A stretch of 64,000 bases of DNA from Theocolax elegans (lineage: Eukaryota > Arthropoda > Insecta > Hymenoptera > Cerocephalidae). The stretch covers positions 40,275,346 to 40,339,345 of the forward strand of contig CM047427.1 of the NCBI GenBank assembly GCA_026168455.1, given 5' to 3'. Positions 19,640 to 28,519 of the stretch are shown here, in pieces. The position numbers and the translations under genes were made by a program. The stretch's first letter is position 1, and every line of letters starts with the position of its first letter. The notes beneath the pieces were generated by a model. That model searched no databases. It saw only the letters and a list, made by a program, of their open reading frames with translations, and was not told where the DNA came from.

Positions 19640-21575
19640 GGTGAGGTTATGCCCTCATTTCGCATTCTATTGGCCCAGGCAGTTTGGTCGAGTCCAAACA
19701 GGTGATGAAATAATGAACTTTTGAAATGACTGCTAGATGATTTGTCGAATGAATATGGAGGAAGTTCATTTATGATTTTAGATGTAGTAATGACAAATGA
19801 TTTATTCAGTGCCTCGGTACGAGGGGGAAGGTAATTTAGCGATTTTGATGGATGACGAGAGGAGGTGCGGAGGTTATGTTAGGGAGTATTTAATTTGATG
19901 AAATGATTTGCCAGATAAATGGGAGAGTTATGAGTGATGATACTGTATACAAGTGAGCCAATGAGGTATGAGCGTCTGGACTTGACTGACAACCACCTGA
20001 GACGTAACCTATATGGAGTAACATGCTCCCTTCTCGCTATGCCCCCCCCCCAAACGAATCGGACACAAGCATTCAGCAGTCTTTGAAGCTTCAGATTTCT
20101 GGTCTAATCGACGTCATTATAGACCGCACACGCATAATCGAAGTGTGGAAAAACAAGTGTTTCAACCAGACTCTTCCTAAGACCTCGTGACAAAGTCTTC
20201 CTGTAGTTGCACCATGAATGTAAAACACCATGTACGCGACTCAAGGTAGATAGCACCTGCTTTGTCCATTCAAGACAGGAAGAAATCATGACCCCAAGCG
20301 ATTTAACCTCACATTCATAATTCAAGAAATTCGTTCCCAGTCTAACCTTCGGGGCAGTGTTCAAGTCAATACGCGATAAGAAGGCCTGACTACCCAGAAT
20401 CATAACCTTCGTCACACATTAGCATCTTGTGTGATACGTTGCACTCCTAATTCAAATTCTGACGGAAAAAACGAATGGTAGACCTGGTCATCAACGGCAA
20501 ATAGTATATAATCGCTATGTGAAAGAACTTTCGGCAGATCATTAATATAAATAGAGAAAAGTATTGATCCAAGAACACTGCCCTGAGGCACCCCCGCATT
20601 TATCTCGAGCCAGTCCGATAATACGCCCGTCTCACTCTCTACTGCATGCATGCGGCCCACAAGATACCGATAAAACCAGGTTAATTCATTATCGGAGCAA
20701 CCAATTTCACACAATTTTTGTATTAGTTTATCATGAGGTACAGTGTCAAAGGCCTTGGATAAGTCTAACAGGACGAGAATCGTGATCTTCCTGGCATCAA
20801 TGGCTCTCCTAACATCATCAAGAACACCCAGGAGTGCTGTCTGGGTACTATGTCCTTTACGAAACGCTGCCTGTCTATCAACAAGAATGTGATTCTCCTC
20901 AAGGTATTCAGAAAGCTGGTTGTGTACAAGTCTCTCTAAAATTTTTGAAAGCTCACAAAGCTTTGCAATCGGCTTTGTATCTGAGCACGATTCCACCCTG
21001 CCCGACTTCGCCAATGGAAACAGTAGTACCTTTTTCCAGCATTCAGGAAAATAACCAGCTAAGAGCATGTTATTAAAAAGATCGACAAGGCGCAGTGTAA
21101 ATTGAGGCTCCAACAACTTCAGCATTTTAACAGATATGCCATCAATCCCCACTGCCCTTGAGGACGCTCCCCGAATTGCATGTTGAAGTCCTTTCGCGAT
21201 TATAGTAGAGAAATAAAAAGAGGAAGATGAGGGTGACGTAGGGCAAGAATTGCATGATATGGTTCGATAGAAAGTGGGTGAACATGATTTGAGAGAGAAG
21301 CATAATGACTGTTTAACTGTTGAGACGTAAAAAATTTAAGCGGTGATGGATTTGTCTTGATTGAAATTGAGCTGAGGTTCATGTTTTTGAGGCATTTCCA
21401 GGATTTCTTTGGATCATTTGTACTACTAAGTTTCTTTGCCAGGAAGTGAAATTTACTCGAGTTGACAGCATTAGAGACATGATTTCGAAGACCCTCGTAT
21501 ACGTCGAACCGAGCCTCGCGTGTGTATCGGAGCAGGGGGAGAACCCGTTGTGTTTGTTTTCAGCCGCGGGATCCA
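19640..21575 (-). pseudogene. CR1/Jockey-group LINE ORF2 (reverse transcriptase), endonuclease deleted
   Basis: The frame opens with FDVYEGLRNHVSNAVNSSKF and SWKCLKNMNLSS (pre-RT linker). RT blocks follow: GIDGISVKMLKLL, PIAKLCELSKILERLV, AAFRKGHSTQTAL, LLDLSKAFDTVPHDKL, INAGVPQGSVLGSILFSIYI, and a catalytic box read as LFAVDDQVY (Asp pair at 20487-20492), where relatives have FADD. A frameshift or deletion at about 20412 removes the usual segment before TKVMILGS. The C-terminal domain then continues with VKSLGVMISSCLEWT, LSRGLRKSLVETLVFPHFDY and further diverged residues to about 19640. A frame change near 21190 also breaks it. No active protein is possible. Confidence 0.88.
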
Positions 21576-21589
21576 AGGGCGAAGGTCAA

Positions 21590-22395
21590 TCATTTGACTG
21601 ATTAACTTTGGCAGCTTTAACTTCTTAAAAACATTAATCAAAAGATCGTTGTCGGATTTCACGATTTCTTTAGGCAGCCCCGTAATGAGTAGCTCGCATG
21701 TGTCTTTTAATGCAGGAGATTGTGATACTGCATTTATATCCTTGCTACCCATTTCCAAACTACTATCCCGGTTTTCCAACTTATCCATGCGCTCATCCGT
21801 AACTGTGAACTTTTATTTCGATCTCTTCCTCGATCAATCTAACTTTCGCTTTTAAGTCTTTAATTTCTGCTGTGACCTCATCCACCTTACCCTCGACACG
21901 GTTCACTACTTGTAGAACCGATTTAAGGTCGCTCCGTAAGTTATCCTGCAAACTCCGGGTAAAAACTTCTAACCACGGTGGCAGAGCGGCCGCCATCGGT
22001 ACGGAGTCGACGAGAGTATCGTGCGCCGCTTGATTGGGCATAGCGGGCGGAGCGCCGCGAGGTTGCTTGGCAACCTGCGACGTTGATGGCGACGGAGGCG
22101 AGGCTACACGCTTAGCGCAAGAGGTGGTAGGAGCAAGCGTGGTCGCCGGCGCGGCACTGTCGGTTGCGATAGACTGGCGCGGTATTGCGGGCGGTGACGC
22201 CCTCATGTCGTTCGAAGCTGGTACTAATTCTTTTGATCGAGTTTTCGCAAGAACACTACAGCGCCGCTCGGACGAGCCGGGCACGACCTCAAAACAGTTT
22301 GTATGAGCTATGTTATTACGTAGATTACACACCTCTGTATAATCCTTGCACGTCAGCCATGCTCCGCAAACAAAGCAGCCTCTCGGTGTTGCCAT
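21590..22395 (-). pseudogene. LINE ORF1 with PHD-like zinc finger and coiled coil
   Basis: Starting with ATG at 22395, residues 7-34 show Cys/His spacing C-x2-C-x5-C-x6-C-x7-H-x2-C, a PHD-like finger often found at the N-terminus of CR1/Jockey-group ORF1 proteins. A Pro/Ala/Ser-rich linker (about 60-125) follows, then a heptad-rich coiled coil (about 145-190, VNRVEGKVDEVTAEIKDLKA). A frameshift near 21810 moves the frame; it resumes with DERMDKLENR and the RRM-like opening ELLITGLPKEI, then LINVFKKLKLP. The RNA-binding part is cut by the deletion that joins ORF1 to ORF2. The frame 3' of about 21600 belongs to the ORF2 side. Confidence 0.8.
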
Positions 22396-22683
22396 ATTCG
22401 CAAGATGATTTTCGCAAAGTTGGCCTGGACTTCATGCGCTGAAATTACCGCCTAAGTTTCGCCGCTTATAAATACCTCTGGCTAACCTACAAAATTTTGC
22501 AATTGATTTTGTGCGATTTACGGACGACTGACTACAGTAAAAGTGCAACTACTTTTATAGATACAGACTGTAGACAGCGGGCGTCCAATTTGCCATACAC
22601 TAAAACTCGAGTTGGTTGTGTGAGTACAATAATCTCATAAGAAATACGGAGATAAGTAAACGAATGTCTTTGTACTGACCGCG

Positions 22684-22685
<2 letters not shown>

Positions 22686-22727
<42 letters not shown>
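22686..22727. repeat. (GA)21 microsatellite
   Basis: Uninterrupted AG/GA run of 42 bases upstream of the LINE 5' end. Confidence 0.97.
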
Positions 22728-22730
<3 letters not shown>

Positions 22731-22957
22731 GCGATACTATCTGTACGGCAACTGTTCCCTCTGTTTTTAGTCGACACTGAGCGCTGAATTGAATTACAAC
22801 GTCACGTGGTGCATTATGTAAGGGCCCGCGTATCTCGTTTGGGTCCTCACGTATAACTCATACGATTCGGGTTAAGCAACCGATCGTTCATAGATTTGCT
22901 GCTGATTAATCATTAGCTAATCCAAAAATTAATGTATCTGAAGGTGGATTTCGCACC
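22728..22957. other. Noncoding stretch sharing a motif with 9700-9790
   Basis: 22795-22930 shares with 9700-9790 an ACGTCAC-type start, GGTTAAGCA followed by CGATC, and a similar downstream tract. It probably belongs to the same repeated, unclassified element. No ORF is visible. Confidence 0.4.
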
Positions 22958-23043
22958 AAACACTAACTTTAATACATTTTTCTGCATAATTTTTGTTAAA
23001 ATGACTTTATCTTGTTAAAAATTTCCCGAAACGTTTATATTTG
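22958..23043 (+). repeat. Dispersed repeat, copy 2
   Basis: About 80% similar by eye to the reverse complement of 11868-11955. It lies about 160 bases upstream of the kinesin exon, hence in the intron if that exon is genuine. Confidence 0.7.
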
Positions 23044-23205
23044 TGTTACAATGTGTCACAAAAATATTTTAGATCATAAAAATGAAAAAAAAAACAAAAT
23101 TCTTTCACCTGACACTACCCGTAAGCAGCATGAAAAGCATTTTATATTTATTATATTTTTTGTTTGTATTACCTTATACTTTTGAAACATTAAATTGATT
23201 CGCAG

Positions 23206-23627
23206 GAAAATATACCATACGAAAATACAGAGATAGAGAACGTTCGAGTTGTTGTTCGAATAAGACCATTAAATGCAAAGGAGTTGGACGGAAATGCTAA
23301 AAATATCATATCTGCTGATACATTCAGTAATGTTATTACTATTAAGAATCCAAGTTCTTTACAAGAAGAACCTCCAAAAAATTTCTCTTTTGATGCCGTA
23401 TTTGATTTTAAATCTACACAAGTTGACCTTTACAACGAAACTGCGAGACCTATAGTAGACAAAGTCTTACAAGGATATAATGGAACAATATTTGCATATG
23501 GGCAGACCGGGACAGGAAAAACCTATACTATGTCAGGAAGTAAATCTTCACCTCAGTCTAGAGGTATCATACCTAACTCATTTGCACAAATTTTTGGGTA
23601 TATTGCAAAAGCTGATGAAAATCAAAA
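23206..23627 (+). CDS. Kinesin-II (KIF3A-like) motor domain, single exon
   Basis: A 422-base open segment encodes 140 residues of a kinesin motor. The opening strand is NVRVVVRIRPL (residues 12-22). FSFDAVFDF follows, then DLYNETARPIVDKVLQGYNG, then the ATP-binding P-loop GQTGTGKT (residues 99-106, 23500-23523), then RGIIPNSFAQIFGYIAKA. The last block and ARPIVD favour the KIF3A branch (Drosophila Klp64D) over KIF3B. KIF3A is a plus-end microtubule motor subunit for intraflagellar transport. A CAG acceptor ends at 23205, phase 0, and a GTAAGT donor starts at 23628, leaving a split Lys codon. There are no stops or frameshifts. Neither the upstream exon nor the expected next exon (VRVSYLEIYNEE-type) was found in the window, so this is either one exon of a gene with very large introns or a captured fragment. 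Confidence 0.88.
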
Positions 23628-24150
23628 GTAAGTAATACAATATATTATTTTTTGACATTTTATTCGAATGAAGGGAAGAAATGTACAAGAATAAATATTT
23701 GCCACATTACTTGTTAATCTAAACAGTAAATTATAACTGAAAGAATGTGTAAATTCATGTTGATGGATTAAGCATACGTATTAGATACAATTATATTATA
23801 TAATATAGCATTTTACACAAATATGTACACACTCCTATTTAATTACGTTTAGGATAATAAGATATAATTAATTATAACAATACCTATGTAGAACATACAC
23901 GACGTAAAACATTAATAGGCAATCTACTGACAAGTAAGAGCTAGGACATCTACATCTATATCTACATCTACGTCCACATCTACATCTATTCTAGAGGAGA
24001 TTATGACAAAATAGTATTTACATCATTTGATAATTGCCTCAAAAGGTTATTAAAATGGAGGGTGTACAAAATTTACTATCAAAAGGTTATTCACATATAA
24101 GAAAGAGAAATATAGCAATATTTTTATAATTTTAAGAGTAATGACGAGTA
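23628..24150. other. AT-rich DNA downstream of the kinesin exon
   Basis: Intron-like if the exon is real. It holds a hexanucleotide repeat at 23945-23991 and no other recognised feature. Confidence 0.5.
23945..23991. repeat. Imperfect (ACATCT)n hexanucleotide repeat
   Basis: About eight imperfect copies of a CATCTA unit, with variants TATCTA and CGTCCA. Confidence 0.85.
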
Positions 24151-24330
24151 GTAAGTTACCAATGTAATAAATATATGATATATAAATTGTAAACAAAATA
24201 TAATTATAATATGTGTGATAAAGGTAATTCCTGAAGAGGATGGATAAAGTTATTCCATCAATATCAACAAAATACCTAAATTTTTGTATTTCTGATCTAT
24301 GAGGATATATCAACAGATTTATGCATTCAT
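24150..24330 (+). mobile_element. Penelope-like terminal remnant with broken hammerhead motif
   Basis: CTGAAGAGGATGG at 24231 is preceded by an AT-rich stretch and AAGGTAATTC, closely resembling the context of the motif at 10931-10980. Stem II still folds (GATGGA/TCCATC, ending near 24259), but the GAAAC core has decayed to AATATCAAC. No reverse transcriptase is adjacent. Confidence 0.5.
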
Positions 24331-25486
24331 CCAATAATTTAAAACGTTATATTAAATGGTTATTTTAAAATTTGTTGTACCGCTCAACTTTACGTTATAT
24401 TTACTCTTTAGGCACGACCGTTATACGGGGCAGCCTTACATTTTCGTCATCGAAAAAAGTGATGTTTCACGAATATCTCAAAAAGTTATTACCCGATTTG
24501 CCCGAAACTTTGACTAGACGGGGATACAAAGAGCACAATTCCACATTCAGCACAAACGTGAGAAATAAATGGACGGGGGAAGCGCGCGCGTAGAGGGAGG
24601 ACCCGCGGTTAGAAATAGGCTTCTCTCTATATGACTATTGGCTTCTCTTTTTCTCTCTGTTTCTTCCCCCGCTCTCGTAAAGCTCCTTTACGTATCTATA
24701 CATACATATATATATATAGTTTATTAGAGGATCATGGCGCGCTATAAGCGCCTTCCTTTGCGAATCGAGATCAAGTTTCGACTCCGCGTTCGAGACTCGA
24801 GGCGCTTTCGTGATTAACGATATACAGCGATATTCTCAAACGTTTTTTTTCATATTATGGATGGATATACATCTTTAGTGCGCCCTTTTTAGCGCGTGTT
24901 AATAATAAAATTGATTTTTACAATTCGACAATTAATTTAATCAATATTTTTATAATGAATCAAGTGCTTCAGTAAAGGGCATAATGAAAAAGGCGATTTG
25001 TTAATTATTGTGATCATTGTTTTAAATTTTACATTTAACCTTTTAAGGACGGGACTTTGGAATTGGATTTTGGAATTATTTTGGGGGTAATATCATATGT
25101 TGAATACAGGAACCATATTGTTATTATTCTAAAAAGTATATATGACCTTGAAAAAGTGATTTCAAGGTCAAATTTTTTATTCGGTATTTCGACTTGAAAA
25201 TTCGTATACCAACGTATTTTAATCATAGATTTATAGAGATAGACTGCGCGCTCTTATGTACCGTTTGTTACTCGATTGAAGGACAAAGATATGGTAGACA
25301 GTCCCTCTATCTCTTTCGCACGGGAGGAAGAGAGGGAGAATATAAATACAATTGGTGTTACAAATAAAATTTCCATTTTTATTGGTTTTTAAATAACACC
25401 AAGCGGTTGTGGTAAGTTCGGATATGTTTCACCTGGTCTTGTAAACTGCACGTTTCAGCATATAATCACACTTTAAAATATTTCAT
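24331..25486. other. No recognised gene
   Basis: Mixed AT-rich and CG-rich blocks. Items seen are a 74-codon plus frame (24372-24593) of no known family, a short TA run near 24708, and a GGCGCGC/AGCGCC hairpin near 24735. The P-type element's 3' end must lie somewhere in 25350-25486, but no terminal repeat was found. Confidence 0.5.
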
Positions 25487-27290
25487 TTATATTTCATGTA
25501 TTAATTGTATTTTATGATTCGAAGTAATTGTCTTCTCCATAAAAACATCCAATTTAGTGAATAATGGTACCGAATGTAGTTGGGTTTTAGCAGTTAATAC
25601 AAGTATTTGCATAATATTTTTTCGCGCAAGGTTTGGAGTACTTCTTAAAACTTGCTCAGCAGTTTTGCAAACTGTAACAACATCCGGGCTGGGAAAAAGC
25701 AAGCCACTTTGCTTTTTCATGCTTGTTTCACTAAAGAAAGTTTCTAAATTTGATTTCTTGAAATGCCCTCTGTTTTTTATGTGAATCAAGTCGCACACAA
25801 TATTATCGCTTTCTAAACATTCGTAACACATTTCACATTTCAAATTCTTTTTTAGCGATCTAACTATAAAGCCGGCAATATACGTGACAACTTCATTCTT
25901 ATACTCATTCCAACACCAACCATTGGTACCATTGTAGTCGTGATCATGTTTTAATGTAATTGCATTAAACGTATTTTGACTTTGCTCATCAACATTAATT
26001 TTTAAAATGGCAGTGCTGTCTTGTAGAGAGCAATTTCCTTCATGTGGAATTATTGAATTTACGTGACTTATTAGCTTTTTATACGCACACGTAAATTGAA
26101 AGCAAGTTGGATTGTTATTAAATCCTCCTTGTCTCCTTACGCATGAAAAAAATGTTTCCAAATGATCTTGGGACAACTTATAACTTAATAGATAAGTCAT
26201 TAAATTATTTTTAAATAGATATTGAGAAAGGGCCAAAGTACTTTTCATACCAGTAATAATTCATCCCCAGAATCCTGTTTTTCGTTTGCAATCTAATATT
26301 GATATAATTTTACCATTTTCTATAATCTTTAAATGGCTAATATAATCTATTAAGATATTTATTTTCTTTTCCATTTCAACAATATTGTCAACAGTAAAAC
26401 ACATTTGTGAATTATTTTGCACAAAATTTCTTCTAGAATTTAAAATATCAAAAGCGTCGTTTATATTTAGACAAAAAGTTGAGGTAGCACTTGCATTACA
26501 AAATTCGTTAGGGAATTTTAACTCCATATATGTTAATGCATTTGCTACTCTTACACTCAATACTTGAGCTACAAGCTTAACCTTCATTTTCTCCCTGTGA
26601 AAATCAATATGTCGTCGGCGTATTTTGTACCGGTATGCAGCTTTTCGATTTCTTGAAAAGTGACTAGCTTTTGTATAAAAATCCAATCGATTGTAATATT
26701 ATTATTATCCAATAATTTGAAATCCGTAAATGTATTTCTAATTAGTTTCAACAAGTGACAGGTGTGCGGAATAACAACAATCGGTTCATTTGTTGACGGA
26801 TGCTGAAATAAACATTCTTCTTTTATGTTGTTAAGAGTAGCTCCAACTTTACCAACCATCAAAAGTAAGTGCCTGAATGTCACTTATGCCATTCTCGTGC
26901 CAAGTGTTAAGAATTTCAAGTAATAGATTAGCTCTGGCTTTATCTGATAAACTTTTAATGAAATAGTATGCAACAGGCGTTTTAAAATGGCCATTCAAAC
27001 ATACGAGCATCGCAACAAGCGCATACGAGGCTTCTTCTGAGGAATATGTTTCCTTTCCTTGAATCCCTAAATCAACCATTCCATAACAAGTATTATTACG
27101 CAATTTGATTTGTTTCTTCAAAGACATTTCATCCAGTTGTACACCGAATTGCAATTCTTTGTCTGTCAGTTTTTGTTCTTCAATCATGTTTCTAATACTT
27201 ATTAATACAGGTTGACTTGTACCTGGACTTAAATTTAAATTTGAGAACCATCTTCTCACTATTTAAGGATGTGGTAAATAATTTGTTCGC
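25487..27290 (-). pseudogene. P-element/THAP9-type transposase, decayed
   Basis: The minus strand follows the P/THAP9 order through four frames. First come YLPHP then IVRRWFSNLNLSPGTS, QLDEMSLKKQI (first catalytic Asp region), LVAMLVCLNGHFKTPVAYYF and ALTFDG (second Asp). Then VIPHTCHLLKLIRNTF and FQEIEKLHTGTK, then KMKVKLVAQVLSVRVANAL and AFDILNSRRNF. Last are LSQDHLETFFSCVRRQGGFN with NNPT, and YIAGFIVRSLKKNLKCEMC. Breaks are a stop at 27263-27265, frameshifts near 26850 and 26630, and a stop at 26261-26263. The N-terminal THAP zinc finger is absent. No inverted terminal repeats were found around it. It is a dead, 5'-truncated copy. Confidence 0.9.
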
Positions 27291-27796
27291 GCTTATTAGC
27301 GCTTTTTACATATTAAAATGTAAAATTTTTAAACAGTAGAGTTTTAAATTCTTGTATCATAAATTTAGACATATTCTATCAGTTTAATAAATGGTATTTT
27401 CGAGAATGTGTATTAAAGCAAAAAATAATATGGAAAATAAGTTTGACAGAGTTATTCGCGTAGAACCCTAAATCGAGTCGTACGGTATAATAGAATGATA
27501 AAGAAAAACCCGAACGCAGGGATTTTCCCAACATATGTGAGACAACGGACAAAGCTTACAATTCGTGTAAGAACGTGCATAGCTAATAAAGGAAGGCGAA
27601 ACGACGCCGCGCATAGCTTCGAACATATGATGCACATATGATCGTCCTCCGATACATGGAGTATATTCGGTACGTTTGGGTAACGCTACCTGAGAGGGTT
27701 AGGTTCGAGACAGAGTGCGTTCTCTCTTTCGCATGGCAGTATGTTGCGAGTTGTTGACGAGACAACATTGACACTTCGTCTCGAGTGGTTAAATGG
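27291..27796. other. Unassigned DNA between P-type element and satellite
   Basis: No gene was recognised. A CGCGCTTATTAGCGC hairpin lies just outside the transposase near 27286-27300, and a CGAGAC/GTCTCG fold near 27757-27784 precedes the satellite. Short minus-strand frames of about 60 codons look accidental. Confidence 0.5.
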
Positions 27797-28519
27797 GTTG
27801 AATAGTCCCTTTATAAGTCCACTGCAGGAAAATGGTACGGTAGAAATCGTTTATAATTTTTTTATTACCTTCTCCACCTAAGTAAAGTACAATCGATTTG
27901 GTTTCTTGCTAGGTAAATAATTTATAAACCCGAACGAATTTTTTGTTCCTTGAATTATTTCAAATTGCTTGGATAACGACTGAAAATGTCCTTTTATAGG
28001 CCCATTGCAAAAAATGGTATGGTAGAAATCTTTCTTAATTTTTTTGTAACCTTCTCTACCTTAATAAAGTACAACCGATTTGGTTTCGTGCTAGGTAAAT
28101 CATTTATAAAACCCGTACGAATTTTTTGTTCCACGAAATTTTTCAAATTGCTTGGAAAACACCTAGAAATGTCCCTTTATAGGCCCACTGCAGAGAAATG
28201 GTACGGTAGAAATCTTTCTTAATTTTTTTGTAACCTTGTCTACCTTAGTAAAGTACAATCGATTTGGTTTCGTGCTAGGTAAATCATTTATAAAACCCGT
28301 ACGAATTTTTTGTTCCACGAAATTTTTCAAATTGCTTGGAAAACACCTAGAAATGTCCCTTTATAGGCCCACTGCAGAGAAATGGTACGGTAGAAATCTT
28401 TCTTAATTTTTTTGTAACCTTGTCTACCTTAGTAAAGTACAATCGATTTGGTTTCGTGCTAGGTAAATCATTTATAAAACCCGTACGAATTTATTGTTCC
28501 TCGAAATTTTTCAAATTGT

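Larger units (their letters stand above)
19290..22545 (-). mobile_element. CR1/Jockey-group LINE with internal deletion
   Basis: The minus strand shows an initiator-like TCAGTCGTCCG near 22530, ORF1 (22395 to about 21590), then directly the pre-RT part of ORF2, RT and C-terminal domain, ending in a short simple-repeat tail (TGATTAATTGATTG type) near 19290-19320. The whole endonuclease and the end of ORF1 are missing, joined at about 21540-21600. At 3.3 kb it is clearly shorter than a full element. A C10 run lies at 20042-20051. Confidence 0.88.

Noticed and set aside
24372..24593. Next kinesin exon downstream of 23627
   Set aside because: The translation has no kinesin signatures (no VSYLEIYNE, NxxSSRSH or DLAGSE-type motif) and no matching acceptor phase was seen.
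28081..28100. CENP-B box in the satellite monomer
   Set aside because: TTTCGTGCTAGGTAAAT keeps the TTCG and spaced A of the CENP-B box but has TAAA where CGGG is required, so only about half of the essential bases match.
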